From contig NZ_CP031010.1 of assembly GCF_003584565.2 (NCBI RefSeq), positions 4,278,001 to 4,342,000 of the forward strand: 64,000 nt of DNA. The letters run 5' to 3'. Both the position numbers and the translations under genes were made by a program. Numbering within the stretch: position 1 is the first letter of the stretch; the number at the start of each line of letters is the position of its first letter. A model generated the notes under the pieces. That model was given only the letters and a program-made list of their open reading frames with translations. It ran no database searches and was not told the DNA's origin. Below, piece by piece: positions 46,748 through 58,002 of the stretch. The stretch is from Alteromonas sp. RKMC-009. Lineage in GTDB: Bacteria; Pseudomonadota; Gammaproteobacteria; Enterobacterales; Alteromonadaceae.

Positions 46748-46885
46748 CCGGTGATTATCTGAAGAAAGTTTGATTTTACCCCGGTCTGCGCAGAAAAACT
46801 CATAAACCTATTTAAGGTTCTTATCTCTACACATCGCCGGCTTTTTGATAAACTGTTCAGGTTTATTTTGTTTGTTGAGAGCACT

Positions 46886-47899
46886 ATGTCACAGTTTACC
46901 GGCAACCATATCCTTTCGGTCAATCAATTCGATCGTGATGCCATCGAGAAAGTCTTTTCTGTGGCCCATTCCATGGAGCCTTATGCAAAGCGTCAAAAGC
47001 GCACTACGGTGCTGGACGGCGCCATCCTGGGCAACTTATTTTTCGAACCCAGCACACGTACACGGGTAAGTTTCGGGACTGCCTTTAATCTGCTTGGCGG
47101 GGAAGTGCGGGAAACCACCGGCATGAGTAACTCTGCGCTGGCGAAAGGTGAATCGCTTTACGACACGGCCCGTGTATTAAGTGGCTATTCCGATATTATT
47201 GCCATGCGTCATCCGCAGGCGGGTTCAGTAAGCGAATTTGCTGATGGCAGCCGTGTACCGGTTATCAACGGCGGTGACGGCGCAAACGAACACCCGACTC
47301 AGGCATTACTGGACTTATTCACCATTAAGCGTGAGCTGGAATACAACGGTAAAGGCATTGACGGACTCCACATCGCCATGATTGGTGATCTCCGTTATGG
47401 CCGTACCGTACACTCCTTGTCGAAACTTCTGTGTTTGTATAAGGATATCCACTTTACACTTATCGCACCTGCAGAGCTGGCCATGCCGGACTACATTGTC
47501 TCTGCCATTGAAGATGCCGGTCACAAACTGACTGTCTCTGAGCATATCGACGGCACGGTAGATGCGGACATCTGTTATCAGACACGCATTCAGGAAGAAC
47601 GCTTCCCTTCTCAGGAAGAAGCCAATAAATACCGTGGCCGCTTCCGCCTCAACCAGTCTATTTACACTAAACATTTCCAGTCAAAAACGGTGATCATGCA
47701 TCCACTTCCGCGGGATTCCCGTATGGAAGCTAATGAGCTGGATAACGATTTGAATACCAACCCGAACCTGGCCATCTTCCGGCAGACCGATAACGGCGTG
47801 CTGGTAAGAATGGCACTCTTCGCGCTGACACTGGGCGTTGAAGATCTGGTCGCGAAATATGAACGCGACGTGGTTTGGTACACTAACAAGAGCCAATAA
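46886..47899 (+). CDS. pyrB: Aspartate carbamoyltransferase catalytic subunit
   Basis: A 337-aa ATCase from ATG at 46886; GTT TGT-like codons upstream to 46868 are not needed. Carbamoyl-phosphate motif [13 protein letters not shown] and aspartate-site region [12 protein letters not shown] are intact, with [12 protein letters not shown] and [10 protein letters not shown]. It makes N-carbamoyl-L-aspartate in pyrimidine synthesis. No regulatory pyrI follows; hemL begins five bases after its stop, an unusual partner. The protein is longer than the enteric PyrB (about 310 aa), as in the ATCases of some marine gammaproteobacteria. Confidence 0.93.
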   Translation: MSQFTGNHILSVNQFDRDAIEKVFSVAHSMEPYAKRQKRTTVLDGAILGNLFFEPSTRTRVSFGTAFNLLGGEVRETTGMSNSALAKGESLYDTARVLSGYSDIIAMRHPQAGSVSEFADGSRVPVINGGDGANEHPTQALLDLFTIKRELEYNGKGIDGLHIAMIGDLRYGRTVHSLSKLLCLYKDIHFTLIAPAELAMPDYIVSAIEDAGHKLTVSEHIDGTVDADICYQTRIQEERFPSQEEANKYRGRFRLNQSIYTKHFQSKTVIMHPLPRDSRMEANELDNDLNTNPNLAIFRQTDNGVLVRMALFALTLGVEDLVAKYERDVVWYTNKSQ

Positions 47900-47904
47900 G
47901 CATT

Positions 47905-49185
47905 ATGTCAAAATCTGAAGTCCTCTTTGCCCGCGCGCAAAAAACGATTCCCGGTGGCGTAAACTCCCCGGTCCGTGCCTTTAAAGCGGTAGGCGGCACA
48001 CCCCGTTTCATCACTAAAGCTGACGGCGCTTACATCTGGGATGCTGACGACAATCAGTACATTGATTACGTGCAGTCCTGGGGCCCCATGGTACTGGGTC
48101 ATAACAACGATAAAATCCGTGAAGCCGTTATCAGCGCTGCACAAAACGGATTAAGTTTTGGTGCGCCTACAGAATCAGAAATTATCATGGCCGAGATGGT
48201 CAGCAGCATGGTGCCGTCAATGGAAATGGTACGCATGGTAAATTCAGGGACCGAAGCAACCATGTCGGCAATCCGGCTGGCCCGTGGCTATACCGGCCGC
48301 AACAAGCTGGTTAAATTTGAAGGCTGTTACCACGGTCATGCTGATTCACTGCTGGTTAAAGCCGGTTCCGGCGCACTGACACTGGGTGTACCGAGTTCAC
48401 CGGGTGTGCCTGCGGATGTGGCGCAGCATACGCTGACGGTGGAATACAACAACCTTGAAAGCGTTGAAGAAGTCTTCCGTGAACACGGCGATGACATCGC
48501 CTGCATCATCGTTGAACCGGTTGCCGGCAACATGAACTGTATTCCGCCTGTAGAAGGATTCCTTGAAGGCTTACGTAAGATCTGTGATGACCACGGCAGT
48601 GTACTGATTTTCGATGAAGTGATGACTGGCTTCCGTGTCGCCAAAGGCGGTGCACAGGCAAGATACAACATCAAGCCGGACCTTACATGTCTGGGTAAAG
48701 TGATTGGTGGCGGTATGCCGGTGGGCGCATTCGGTGGCCGCCGGGACATAATTGAACATATCGCCCCTACCGGCCCGGTTTACCAGGCAGGGACTTTATC
48801 AGGTAATCCGGTAGCCATGGCAGCTGGCCTTGCTGCACTGGCTCAACTTGATGATGACGCCATGTATGAAGGGATTTTCGCACAAACTCAGGCACTGGCA
48901 GACGGTTTTCAGGCTCTGGCGGATAAACACGGCATCCCTATGACCACCAACGTTGCCGGCAGCATGTTCGGCTTGTTCTTCACCGGTATAGACCGCGTGA
49001 CGAACTACCAGCAGGCCATCAACTGCAACCAGGAACAATTCCGGGTGTTCTATCACGGCATGCTGGACAACGGTGTTTACCTGGCACCGGCATCTTATGA
49101 AGCAGGGTTTGTGTCAAAAATGCATACTGCAGACGTAGTTGATAAAACACTCAGCATTGCTGATAAAGTGTTAGGCTCTCTGTAG
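47905..49185 (+). CDS. hemL: Glutamate-1-semialdehyde 2,1-aminomutase
   Basis: A 426-aa class III PLP aminotransferase. Visible are [42 protein letters not shown] and the PLP lysine in [17 protein letters not shown]. It makes 5-aminolevulinate from glutamate-1-semialdehyde for heme. It lies five bases after pyrB, so the two are probably cotranscribed. Heme supply fits the catalases and DyP peroxidase nearby, but this link is only positional. Confidence 0.97.
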   Translation: MSKSEVLFARAQKTIPGGVNSPVRAFKAVGGTPRFITKADGAYIWDADDNQYIDYVQSWGPMVLGHNNDKIREAVISAAQNGLSFGAPTESEIIMAEMVSSMVPSMEMVRMVNSGTEATMSAIRLARGYTGRNKLVKFEGCYHGHADSLLVKAGSGALTLGVPSSPGVPADVAQHTLTVEYNNLESVEEVFREHGDDIACIIVEPVAGNMNCIPPVEGFLEGLRKICDDHGSVLIFDEVMTGFRVAKGGAQARYNIKPDLTCLGKVIGGGMPVGAFGGRRDIIEHIAPTGPVYQAGTLSGNPVAMAAGLAALAQLDDDAMYEGIFAQTQALADGFQALADKHGIPMTTNVAGSMFGLFFTGIDRVTNYQQAINCNQEQFRVFYHGMLDNGVYLAPASYEAGFVSKMHTADVVDKTLSIADKVLGSL

Positions 49186-49206
49186 TGTTGGATATGTGGT
49201 GACACC

Positions 49207-50295
49207 ATGACGTTAAGCTGGCTACTCATTTATGGTCTTATCGCTGTGGGCGGTGTTGCTGCATATTTCCTGTTCAGACAGTCTGCACAAATCCGCGAAC
49301 TGAAGGCTGAACTCGACAGAACACACCCGAAGAAAACGCCGGTTTCTGATACCCCTGACGGCCGCGAAGCCAGTTACATCGAAAAAGCCAATGAAGCGAT
49401 GCAACTGAGTAAAACCTTCCAGAAATTCGTCCCCCGTCAGTTCGTTGAACACTTTGCCAAACATGGCAGCGGAGCCACACTGGAACTGGGACATGCAGAC
49501 GAGGATGAAGTGGCTATCCTGTTTTGTGATATCCGCGGCTTCACCGGCTTGTCAGAGCATCTCAGCCCGCAGGAACTCATGGGCTTCCTGAATTCCTATT
49601 TCCTGCGCATGAATGATCCTATTCACCAGAATCGTGGATTTATCGACAAGTTTATTGGCGACGCCATTATGGCGCTGTTCGACCACCCGGGCGGCACCGC
49701 CAAAGATAAAGCCCGCGACGCCCTTCAGGCTGCTATCGATTTACGTAAAGCACTGGTGATGTACAACTCTCACAGGGATAACTGTGAATATCTGCCCATT
49801 AATATCGGGATCGGTATTCATTTCGGGCCGGTGATCATTGGTACTATCGGTTCAGATGACCGTATGGACACCACGGTACTCGGCGACAGTGTGAATATTG
49901 CTTACAGACTTGAGTCTCTGACCAAAAAATACAATGCAGACATTATTGTCAGCGCACAAACCCTGGAAACGGTAGGCGCGGGCTATCCGGTTAAAACCCG
50001 TTTACTTGACTGGGTTAAAGTGAAAGGCCGGCAAAGTGCCATTGAAGTGTATGAAGTGCTCGACCATCTGAGTGAGGAAGAACAGAAAGCCAGGCTCTCT
50101 GTACAAACACAAATCACCGCCGGACTGGCCTGTCGTATGCGCAGGGAGTGGGACGACGCCATTGCTCACTTCATGAAAGCCAGAGATATCAATCCACAGG
50201 ACCAACTGCCTCAGCATCACATTGATGTGTGCCTGCAATACCGCAATCTAACGCTCAGTGAAGACTGGGACGGTGCGTTGAAGCTGCACCACTAG
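49207..50295 (+). CDS. Class III adenylate/guanylate cyclase, membrane-anchored
   Basis: A 362-aa protein with one N-terminal membrane helix (LLIYGLIAVGGVAAYFLF) and a coiled linker. The FQKFVPRQFVEHF motif precedes the cyclase domain (about 100-285). Metal-binding Asp is in ILFCDIRGFTGL and in FIDKFIGDAIMALF, and VLGDSVNIAYRLESL follows. The C-terminal about 70 residues form a short TPR-like helix pair. Class III domains of this group usually make cAMP. GGTGACACC precedes the start, 21 bases after hemL. What it senses is not evident; the anchor is too short for a sensory domain. Confidence 0.9.
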   Translation: MTLSWLLIYGLIAVGGVAAYFLFRQSAQIRELKAELDRTHPKKTPVSDTPDGREASYIEKANEAMQLSKTFQKFVPRQFVEHFAKHGSGATLELGHADEDEVAILFCDIRGFTGLSEHLSPQELMGFLNSYFLRMNDPIHQNRGFIDKFIGDAIMALFDHPGGTAKDKARDALQAAIDLRKALVMYNSHRDNCEYLPINIGIGIHFGPVIIGTIGSDDRMDTTVLGDSVNIAYRLESLTKKYNADIIVSAQTLETVGAGYPVKTRLLDWVKVKGRQSAIEVYEVLDHLSEEEQKARLSVQTQITAGLACRMRREWDDAIAHFMKARDINPQDQLPQHHIDVCLQYRNLTLSEDWDGALKLHH

Positions 50296-50298
50296 CTG

Positions 50299-51216
50299 TT
50301 ATTTTTTTGCGTGCTCGCGGATAAAGTTAACCGGCGGCGCAAAGAAAGATGCCCCGGTTTCCGCACTGGTGTAATCCAGCCAGCGGTCATAATCACCGTC
50401 TCCGGTTCCGAAAACCTGGCTGTGCAACATAGACTTGAAAGGCCGTGCACTGGCTGAACAGCTTACAAAGAAAAGTCCCTGAGTTGTCAGATCTCCGTAA
50501 GGCATTCCCTGTTTGATTAACCCCGGTAAATCATCATCAGGCCCTTTCGCCGACGCGCGGATACAATGAGACATGGGGTTTTGCTCCTGACTCACCAGGT
50601 TGTGTTCCCGGGTCAGACCGATAATTTGTTCCTGCTGACGGGCAGTAAGACTTTCCCAGCGTCGCAAATCGTGACGGTAACGTTGCACATGCACGTAACT
50701 GCCGCCGTTAAAAGCCAGTTCGTCGTTATCGATAATACCGGTTTTGCGTCGCTGCATTCCCCGCGGATTATCCGGCGCATAGATAAAACCATTCAGATCA
50801 CGGCCATCGAGATAACGGAAGCCTCTTACCTGTTCCACCAGCTCAACATGCAGTCTGAGCAATTCCATCACTTCCATACCTACCGCATGACAGATATCAG
50901 CACGGTCAGCACGTATTTGAATAAACAGGTCGCAGGGCGTGGAAGGGGCAGTGCGATCTTCACACTGCATATCCGGAAACGGAGCCAGTTCAGTAGGAAT
51001 AAAGCCCGGATACAATTCAGACCAGAAACCGGCACCGATGGCAATCATGCCGGTGAGCATGGCTTCATAGTGCTCGTTTTCGTAAAAATCGAATATATCC
51101 AACACGCGGGCAAGCTTTCCCCTCACCGTTTCTGCATCGTCATCCACGACATTCAGCAATAAATATTGCGCATGCAGATTCGGTTCGGCGCACACCCCTT
51201 TTTGAGGTTGACTCAT
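50299..51216 (-). CDS. Dye-decolorising (DyP-type) heme peroxidase, YfeX-like
   Basis: A 305-aa DyP peroxidase. The distal-side acid loop is FRYLDGRDLNGF (GxxDG-like), and the proximal heme His is probably the one in NPMSHCIRAS, matching YfeX-type SHLTR. The C-terminus has GLFFVSCSASARPFKSML and FFAPP. No signal peptide, so cytoplasmic. Such enzymes use H2O2 to oxidise porphyrinogens and dyes. The gene has AAGGA before its start, faces away from ggt's promoter and ends 4 bases from the convergent cyclase gene. Confidence 0.92.
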   Translation of the reverse strand: MSQPQKGVCAEPNLHAQYLLLNVVDDDAETVRGKLARVLDIFDFYENEHYEAMLTGMIAIGAGFWSELYPGFIPTELAPFPDMQCEDRTAPSTPCDLFIQIRADRADICHAVGMEVMELLRLHVELVEQVRGFRYLDGRDLNGFIYAPDNPRGMQRRKTGIIDNDELAFNGGSYVHVQRYRHDLRRWESLTARQQEQIIGLTREHNLVSQEQNPMSHCIRASAKGPDDDLPGLIKQGMPYGDLTTQGLFFVSCSASARPFKSMLHSQVFGTGDGDYDRWLDYTSAETGASFFAPPVNFIREHAKK

Positions 51217-51287
51217 GACATCCTTCCGTTTGCCCGCTGATTATTGATTTATGGGCATTTTCCCGGGCCAGTAACTAATAGTGTGGC

Positions 51288-52982
51288 TCAATACCCCGCG
51301 GCTTGTCCATCTTTTCGGCTTTCAGAGGCACCGAAATACACACCCCGCTGACTATCCAGCATAATTGCCTGATAACCGCCGTAGATCCCGACGGCTGGTT
51401 GCAGAGTGTGACCTCTCTCCATCAGTTCACGTTTAACCGTTTCACTGAAGCCTGATTCAAGATGTACCTGACCGCCATCCAGCATGAGATGTCCGGTAGG
51501 GCTGCTGGAACCGGAATGTAATATACGGGGCGCGTCACCGGCTTCCTGTAAGTTCATGCCAAAATCAATCAGGTCGACAATGATTTGTGCATGCATTTGT
51601 GGCTGGGTGGCACCGCCCATTACACCAAAGCTTAACCACGGCTTACCATTGCGGGTAACGAAGGCAGGAATAATCGTGTGGAAAGGACGCTTGCCCAGTG
51701 CATACTCATTCGCGTGTCCTTCCTGCATGGTGAACAGCTCCCCCCGGTTCTGCAGCACAAAGCCCAGTTCCGGCGGCGTCATGCCTGAGCCCATACCACG
51801 GTAGTTACTCTGGATCAGAGACACCATGTTGCCGTCTTTATCGGCGACAGTCAGATACACGGTATCACCTTCGTACACACCGGCATCATAGCGTTTGGCC
51901 GCTTTTTCCGGATTGATAAGTTGCTGCCGCTCTGCGGCGTAGTCTTTAGACACCAGCCAGTCTACGGGCACTGAAGTAAATGCCATATCTGCATAGAATT
52001 TTGCGCGGTCTTCAAATGCCAGCTTTTTCGCTTCAACAAAAGTGTGAATGTAGTCTGCTGAGCCGAATCCCATCCCTTCAATATCGTAACGCTCAAGAAT
52101 ATTCAGGATTTGCAGAGCAGCAATGCCCTGTCCGTTAGGGGGTAATTCCCATACATCGTAACCCCGGTAATTCGCGGATACCGGTTCGACCCACTCTGAC
52201 GTATGGCTGGCCAGATCATCTAAGGTAAGGTAACCGCCCTGCTCTTTCATGTAGGCAGCGATTGTCCGCGCAATATCGCCTTTATAAAAGGCATCTCTGC
52301 CGCCGGTGGCGATTTTTTCGTAGGTGGCAGCCAGTCCGGGATTTTTAAACACATCCCCTTTTTTCGGTACTTTACCGCCTGGCATAAAGGTTTCAGCAAA
52401 TCCGTCATATTGACCAATCCGGTCGGCATTCATTTGCAGGTAATACGCAATGAGTTCAGAAACCGGAAAACCATTACGGGCATATTCAATAGACGGGGTT
52501 AAAATGGCAGTAACAGGCAGAGAGCCGAACTTGCTGTGCAGCTCAAACCAGCCATCCACAGCACCGGGAACCGATACCGGCAACGGCCCAAATGAGGGCA
52601 CTTTATTGAGCCCTTTTTCTGCAAACACGGCTTTGGTCAGGGTACGGGGTGAGCGGCCGGACGCATTCAGACCATACAGTTTCTTCTCTTCTGCACTCCA
52701 CACGATAGCAAACAGATCACCGCCGATACCGCTTCCGGTGGGCTCAACCAGACCGAGCATAGCATTTGCTGCAATCGCTGCGTCGATGGCATTGCCACCC
52801 TGCTTAAGAATATCCAGCCCCACCTGGGTCGCCAGAGGCTGACTGGTGGCTACCATCCCGTGCTGTGCAATGACCTCGGAACGGCTGGCAAACATTTCAC
52901 CGGTGATCCGGTCGTAAGAAGAAACATTTGTACTGAAAACTATCACTGCAATCAGAACATATTTTACCAACACTTTTTTCAT
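51288..52982 (-). CDS. ggt: Gamma-glutamyltransferase
   Basis: A 564-aa Ntn-hydrolase with a signal peptide (VLIAVIVFSTNVSS), so periplasmic. The precursor self-cleaves before the catalytic Thr in YEGDTVYLTVADKDGN, corresponding to TTHYSVVDKDG of E. coli. QSNYRGMGSGMTPPELGFVLQNRG and SFGVMGGATQPQ are the substrate and oxyanion blocks. It hydrolyses or transfers the gamma-glutamyl group of glutathione and related peptides. It is divergent from katE; an imperfect TGTAA-N7-TTACA dyad lies in the shared spacer. Confidence 0.95.
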   Translation of the reverse strand: MKKVLVKYVLIAVIVFSTNVSSYDRITGEMFASRSEVIAQHGMVATSQPLATQVGLDILKQGGNAIDAAIAANAMLGLVEPTGSGIGGDLFAIVWSAEEKKLYGLNASGRSPRTLTKAVFAEKGLNKVPSFGPLPVSVPGAVDGWFELHSKFGSLPVTAILTPSIEYARNGFPVSELIAYYLQMNADRIGQYDGFAETFMPGGKVPKKGDVFKNPGLAATYEKIATGGRDAFYKGDIARTIAAYMKEQGGYLTLDDLASHTSEWVEPVSANYRGYDVWELPPNGQGIAALQILNILERYDIEGMGFGSADYIHTFVEAKKLAFEDRAKFYADMAFTSVPVDWLVSKDYAAERQQLINPEKAAKRYDAGVYEGDTVYLTVADKDGNMVSLIQSNYRGMGSGMTPPELGFVLQNRGELFTMQEGHANEYALGKRPFHTIIPAFVTRNGKPWLSFGVMGGATQPQMHAQIIVDLIDFGMNLQEAGDAPRILHSGSSSPTGHLMLDGGQVHLESGFSETVKRELMERGHTLQPAVGIYGGYQAIMLDSQRGVYFGASESRKDGQAAGY

Positions 52983-53019
52983 ACGTGATTCCCTATTGCC
53001 TGTTTCTCCTGAATCTGAA

Positions 53020-53036
53020 TGTAAATATTACTTACA
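53020..53036. promoter_or_regulatory. Imperfect palindrome in the ggt-katE spacer
   Basis: TGTAAATATTACTTACA has TGTAA/TTACA outer arms with seven bases between, 38 bases upstream of ggt and 160 upstream of katE. It could be an operator for either gene; no regulator is assigned. The rest of the 213-base spacer is AT-rich promoter-like sequence. Confidence 0.35.
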
Positions 53037-53195
53037 CCGTGTAATGCTAATCGTCGATAAATGCACCGCCACCATTAACTATATGTAATTTATGTAAAAA
53101 TTAAAAGGAACTAATCTTGCTGTGAATGATTTCAATCTTAAAAACGTGTATGTGAAATTTTGCGGTTTTCACCATACCCCCAACAGGGATTAATT

Positions 53196-55262
53196 ATGGC
53201 TGAGTCATTTAAATATTCTGGAAATAAAGGTCGTGGTGGAGAGTTACACCAAAAAGCAGATGGTAAATATCCCGCTATGACTACCGCTCAAGGTTGTCCG
53301 GTGCATGATGATCAGAACTCTTTACGTGCAGGTGCGAGAGGTCCGACCCTCATGGAAGACCACATCATGAGAGAGAAAATTTTTCATTTTGATCATGAGA
53401 GAATTCCTGAACGTGTAGTACATGCTCGCGGATACGGAGCACATGGGTATTTCGAAACTTATGATGCTATTCCTGAACTTACATGTGCGGATCTGTTCCA
53501 GCGCAAGGGTGAAAAAACACCATTGTTCGCCAGATTTTCTACGGTTGCCGGCAATAAAGGGTCACCAGATTTAGCGAGGGATGTGAGAGGGTTTGCTGTA
53601 AAGTTTTACACTCAGGAAGGCAATTGGGATTTAGTCGGAAATAATATTCCGGTCTTTTTCATTCAGGATGCGATTAAATTTCCTGATCTGGTCCACTCAG
53701 CTAAGCAGGAGCCTGACAGAGGCTTCCCTCAGGCCCAGACTGCTCATGATAATTTTTGGGATTTTGCAAGCTTAACTCCTGAAGCCACGCACATGTTGAT
53801 GTGGGCCATGTCCGACCGTGCCATCCCCCGATCACTGCGTTTTATGGAAGGTTTTGGCGTCCATACCTTCAAATTCATAAACGATAAAGGTGAGATGAAA
53901 TTTGTTAAATTTCACTGGAAACCGTTGGCGGGTATGCAATCAGTAGTTTGGAATGAAGCATTGAAAATCAATGGCGCAGACCCAGATTTCCACCGTCGCG
54001 ATCTGTGGAATGCTATTCAAAACGGTGACTATCCGGAATGGGAATTAGGTGTCCAGGTCTTTGACGAGGAATTCGCTGAAAAGTTTGAATTCGACGTGCT
54101 CGATGCCACTAAGCTGATTCCTGAAGAACAGGTGCCTGTAAAAATTATAGGTAAGATGGTTCTAGACAGGGTTGTAGATAATTTTTTTGCAGAAACTGAA
54201 CAAGTAGCATTTTGTACTCAAAATATTGTTCCGGGCATTGATTTTACGAACGATCCACTGTTGCAGGGCCGCAACTTTTCCTATCTTGACACTCAGTTGA
54301 AGCGTCTGGGCTCAACCAACTTCACGCATTTACCCATCAACGCCCCCAAATGCCCTTTCAGACATTTCCAACAAGATGGTCACATGGCCATGCATAACCC
54401 GAAAGGGAGGGTTAATTACGAACCAAATTCGTGGGAGGCGAGTGATTCTAATCCGAGGGAGTGTCCCGCTCATGGATTTAAATCTCACAGCGAACCTGTT
54501 AGCGGCGAAAAGCTGCGCTATCGCTCTGAAACTTTTGCTGACCATTACAGTCAGGCAAGGCAGTTTTTTATCAGCCAGTCCGAAACAGAACAAGAGCATA
54601 TGCGCGATGCTTTTGTATTTGAACTTTCAAAAGTAGAACACTTACCTATCAGAGAAAGGGTCGTCAGTCATCTCCTGAATGTAGATAAGGATTTTGCTCG
54701 ACAAGTCGCTGACGGCTTAGGATTCCATGAAATGCCTGCTCCGGCAGAGGCTGCCATGCCAACCAGGGAAGATTTACCAGCCTCCGATGCCCTTAGTATC
54801 CTGAAAAATGCTCCGGGCACATTCAAGGGCAGAAAACTAGGCATCCTTGTGACTGACGGCTTTGATGAAGATATTTTGAAAGGCATTTCGAAAGCACTGA
54901 AAAAAGAGGGTGCTATGCACGAAATAATAGCAATGAAAGTCGGTGGTGCAAAAAGTAGTGCGGGAAACTGGATAGAAGCCCAACAAAAAATAGATGGCGG
55001 CCCATCGGTGATTTACGATGCCGTTGCAATTCTTACATCAAAAGATTCGGTTGAGATGCTGGTGAATAAGCCTGAAGCCCGCGATTTCCTTTCCGACGCC
55101 CATGCACACATGAAATTTATTGCATATACAGGCGCTGCTGATCCTTTAATTGAAGCTTGTGGTCTGAAAAATGCAACGGATGACGGGTGGATCGATCTTG
55201 GTAAGGAAAAGCCTGCTAATTTTGTTAAGACGCTGGGTGCGTTGAGATTCTGGGAAAGGTAA
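53196..55262 (+). CDS. katE: Large-subunit monofunctional catalase (KatE/HPII type)
   Basis: ATG at 53196 (AGGG upstream) gives 688 aa. The catalase core has distal His76 ([10 protein letters not shown]), Asn in [10 protein letters not shown] and the proximal heme Tyr in RNFSYLDTQ. From about residue 540 a flavodoxin-like DJ-1/PfpI-type domain follows ([18 protein letters not shown]), the mark of clade 2 large catalases. It disproportionates H2O2. The gene is visibly richer in A/T codons than its neighbours, as is the next gene, suggesting transfer or a different history. It lies divergent to ggt. Confidence 0.96.
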   Translation: MAESFKYSGNKGRGGELHQKADGKYPAMTTAQGCPVHDDQNSLRAGARGPTLMEDHIMREKIFHFDHERIPERVVHARGYGAHGYFETYDAIPELTCADLFQRKGEKTPLFARFSTVAGNKGSPDLARDVRGFAVKFYTQEGNWDLVGNNIPVFFIQDAIKFPDLVHSAKQEPDRGFPQAQTAHDNFWDFASLTPEATHMLMWAMSDRAIPRSLRFMEGFGVHTFKFINDKGEMKFVKFHWKPLAGMQSVVWNEALKINGADPDFHRRDLWNAIQNGDYPEWELGVQVFDEEFAEKFEFDVLDATKLIPEEQVPVKIIGKMVLDRVVDNFFAETEQVAFCTQNIVPGIDFTNDPLLQGRNFSYLDTQLKRLGSTNFTHLPINAPKCPFRHFQQDGHMAMHNPKGRVNYEPNSWEASDSNPRECPAHGFKSHSEPVSGEKLRYRSETFADHYSQARQFFISQSETEQEHMRDAFVFELSKVEHLPIRERVVSHLLNVDKDFARQVADGLGFHEMPAPAEAAMPTREDLPASDALSILKNAPGTFKGRKLGILVTDGFDEDILKGISKALKKEGAMHEIIAMKVGGAKSSAGNWIEAQQKIDGGPSVIYDAVAILTSKDSVEMLVNKPEARDFLSDAHAHMKFIAYTGAADPLIEACGLKNATDDGWIDLGKEKPANFVKTLGALRFWER

Positions 55263-55336
55263 GGCGATGGCGGTAACGTTCGCATTCAGGAACGTTACCT
55301 CAATTTTTATTTCGATTAACAGTAAGAGACAGCGAT

Positions 55337-56200
55337 ATGAAAACTCCATTTAGTGTTGTGACTATTGTTAAAGGCCGCAAGGAACAGTTAAGTAACTTAA
55401 TTAAAAGTATTGAAAGAGCTTCATATTTACCTCAGGAAATGGTAATCGTCTGGATGGCCCCTCCCAGCGATGACTCTCTCATCTGCAGTGACTTTTTTCC
55501 AATAATTCACCGGTTTGCAGCCAGCGAACCTTTGCCTATACCGAAAGCCCGTAATCGCGGTTTTGAAAGTTGTAAGACAGACAAATTTATTTATCTCGAC
55601 GTAGATTGTATATGTCCTGAGACGTTACTGGAAGAAATGACCGGAATGCTCTCCACAGGCAAAGTTGTTACTGCAAATGTAACTCATTTATCTGAGCAGG
55701 TAAGTGATATTGAAGAGGTTTACCTACAGCAACAGGTAACACCCAAAATTACTGCGCCGGAGAGAGTCCCTTTCGTCAGTTTTGATACTACCATCTTCGG
55801 CATTACCCGCCGCGATTTTGAACGCGTTGGTGGTTTTGATCTTGATTATAACGGCTTTGGAATTGGTGACATGGACTTCGCTACCCGTTGCAGCCAGGCG
55901 GGCCTCTACCTGTTAAACACTGGTCGGCACGTTTATAAGCAATTTCATGTTCACTACAATCCGCCAGTCAATCACTTATGTGACATCGTCGCGAATGCCG
56001 AAGTATTTCGCCAAAAGTGGGGGGCATATCCCTCCAGTGAGATTTTCACTCAGTTTGTGAAGCTAGGGCTTATTAACGAGGATTTCGAAAAAGTCGGCAT
56101 GCGGGTAATTAAACTTCTGTCGGACGAAGAATTGTCAACTTATCTGGTGAACGAACCAAAGAGTCCTGAACACGCAAATACTTACCGACAATCAGCTTAG
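55337..56200 (+). CDS. GT2-family glycosyltransferase
   Basis: A 287-aa GT-A fold enzyme without membrane helices. The N-terminal strand is FSVVTIVKGRKEQL, the nucleotide-binding DxD is YLDVDCICPE, and the acceptor-side GGFDLDYNGFGIGDMDFATRC matches the galactosyltransferase C-terminal (Glyco_transf_7) pattern with Gly-Asp-Met-Asp in place of Glu-Asp-x-Asp. Donor and acceptor are unknown. It lies 74 bases after katE and shares its A/T-rich codon use. No other glycan gene is nearby, so its link to the catalase is only positional. Confidence 0.85.
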   Translation: MKTPFSVVTIVKGRKEQLSNLIKSIERASYLPQEMVIVWMAPPSDDSLICSDFFPIIHRFAASEPLPIPKARNRGFESCKTDKFIYLDVDCICPETLLEEMTGMLSTGKVVTANVTHLSEQVSDIEEVYLQQQVTPKITAPERVPFVSFDTTIFGITRRDFERVGGFDLDYNGFGIGDMDFATRCSQAGLYLLNTGRHVYKQFHVHYNPPVNHLCDIVANAEVFRQKWGAYPSSEIFTQFVKLGLINEDFEKVGMRVIKLLSDEELSTYLVNEPKSPEHANTYRQSA

Positions 56201-56301
56201 ATAAGTAATTATATTCAACAGGGAGCCAACATACTGTTGCCTCCCTATTGATGAAAAAACCTCAATGATTTATGGAATATTCAACTACGGAATAGAATAA
56301 A

Positions 56302-57804
56302 TTATTCATCCGTCAGAGGAGTATCTTCTGTAATCGGTACAGCGTTGACGTCGGTATCCAGCGCTTCCACTGCTTTTCGGACACCTGCAGCATAGTCAGG
56401 ATGTACTTTTTCAAGAACAGCGTACCAGCGCTCTTTTACGCCGTTTGAACATGGCCCTATCGCGGCAGCATAGTTCTTGTACAACCTTTCTTTCTGCTCG
56501 TCAGAGAACATGTTATAAAGGGCTCGTGGCTGCACGTAATCAATGTCCGATTCTTCCTGATAGTAGCGGTCAGCATCGCCATCGATGCGCAGCGGTGGTT
56601 CCGGGTTCTTAATTTGAGCCACCGGACCGTTGTGCTGGTTTGGCTCGTAATAGGCGTCAGGATTACCAAAATCATTGGTAAAGAAGCGCATCGCACCGTC
56701 TTTATGATAATGGTTCAACTCCGCTTTCTTCGGCGCATTAGCCGGTAAGGCTTCATAGTGAGTTCCCAAACGATAACGGTGAGCATCTGCATATGAGAAC
56801 ACCCGGGCCTGCAGCATCTTGTCAGGACTGAAGCCGATACCGGGCACCACGTTTGACGGGCTGTAGGCTGCATTCTCAATCATCTGGAAGTAGTTTTCAG
56901 GCACGGTGTGCATTTCCAGTTCGCCCACTTCAATCAGAGGGAAATCACCATGAGGCCACACTTTGGTGAGGTCGAAAGGATTATAAGCCTGCTTCCCTGC
57001 CTCTTCTTCAGGCATGACCTGAATGTACAGAGTCCATTTAGGATATTTGCCGTCTTCGATGGCATTGATTAAGTCTTCCTGATAAGACTCGCGGGTTTTA
57101 CCTATGATCTCTTCAGCCTCATCATTGGTGTAATGTTCATGCCCCTGCTGTGTTTTAAAGTGGAATTTCACCCAGAAACGCTCGCCTTTGGCATTCCACA
57201 TACTGAAAGTGTGTGAGCCGTAGCCGTTCATGTACATAGGGTTCTTAGGAATACCACGATCAGACATCAGAATGGTGACCTGATGCACAGACTCAGGTTG
57301 TCCGGCCCAGAAATCAAACATCGCTTCCGGGCTGCGAAGATTTGTTTTCGGATGGCGCTTTTGAGTACGGATAAAATCCGGAAACTTAAACGCGTCGCGG
57401 ATAAAGAAGATAGGGGTATTGTTACCCACCATATCCCAGTTACCTTCTTCGGTGTAAAATTTAAGACTGAAACCGCGTACATCACGCTCGGTGTCAGCAG
57501 CGCCTGATTCCCCCGCAACGGTAGACCAGCGACTCAGCACGTCGGTCTTTTTGCCAATCTCAGAGAACAGGTCGGCACAGGTATACCGGGTAATGTCGTG
57601 GGTCACTGTAAATGTACCCTGCAAACCCCAGCCTTTGGCATGCACCGTACGCTCAGGAATACGCTCCCTGTTCTGGTGTGCCAGCTTTTCAACAAGCTGA
57701 TAATCTGTCAGCAGAACCGGACCTCTTGCGCCCGCTGTTTTGCTGGTTTCGTTAGATTCGACGGGCGCGCCCGCGCTGGTGGTGAGAGTTGTTTTTTTGC
57801 TCAT
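56302..57804 (-). CDS. katA: Small-subunit monofunctional catalase
   Basis: A 500-aa heme catalase. Distal His55 in [10 protein letters not shown], Asn in [10 protein letters not shown], proximal Tyr in [14 protein letters not shown], and the NADPH-type core length are seen. No signal peptide. It removes H2O2 in the cytoplasm. It runs convergent to the katE-GT2 pair, giving two different catalase clades within 5 kb. GGAGACC lies upstream of the ATG. The symbol is by family; katB is an equally fair name. Confidence 0.95.
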   Translation of the reverse strand: MSKKTTLTTSAGAPVESNETSKTAGARGPVLLTDYQLVEKLAHQNRERIPERTVHAKGWGLQGTFTVTHDITRYTCADLFSEIGKKTDVLSRWSTVAGESGAADTERDVRGFSLKFYTEEGNWDMVGNNTPIFFIRDAFKFPDFIRTQKRHPKTNLRSPEAMFDFWAGQPESVHQVTILMSDRGIPKNPMYMNGYGSHTFSMWNAKGERFWVKFHFKTQQGHEHYTNDEAEEIIGKTRESYQEDLINAIEDGKYPKWTLYIQVMPEEEAGKQAYNPFDLTKVWPHGDFPLIEVGELEMHTVPENYFQMIENAAYSPSNVVPGIGFSPDKMLQARVFSYADAHRYRLGTHYEALPANAPKKAELNHYHKDGAMRFFTNDFGNPDAYYEPNQHNGPVAQIKNPEPPLRIDGDADRYYQEESDIDYVQPRALYNMFSDEQKERLYKNYAAAIGPCSNGVKERWYAVLEKVHPDYAAGVRKAVEALDTDVNAVPITEDTPLTDE

Positions 57805-57910
57805 AACGGTCTCCTTAGCTTTACTGAGTATCCACTATAACTACACCCGTCATGTAAAAAGTGCTTAATCTATTTTTTAAAAGATGTTAATTATTTATTT
57901 CTATCAAACA

Positions 57911-57935
57911 GAAAAAACCCCGCAGATGCGGGGTT
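57911..57935 (-). terminator. Terminator of glnK-amtB
   Basis: On the minus strand AACCCCGCA and TGCGGGGTT form a nine-bp stem with loop TC, followed by TTTT. It lies about 70 bases after the amtB stop. Confidence 0.9.
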
Positions 57936-58002
57936 CAAATTTTGGTGAGTTGAGCATTATGCTTTTGTTATAGGTTGCCCAATCAAGTCTCCGTGTTGAA
58001 GA

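Noticed and set aside
50566..51162. 198-codon open frame on the plus strand inside the DyP gene
   Set aside because: It is antisense to conserved DyP motifs, with no ribosome site and no recognisable product.
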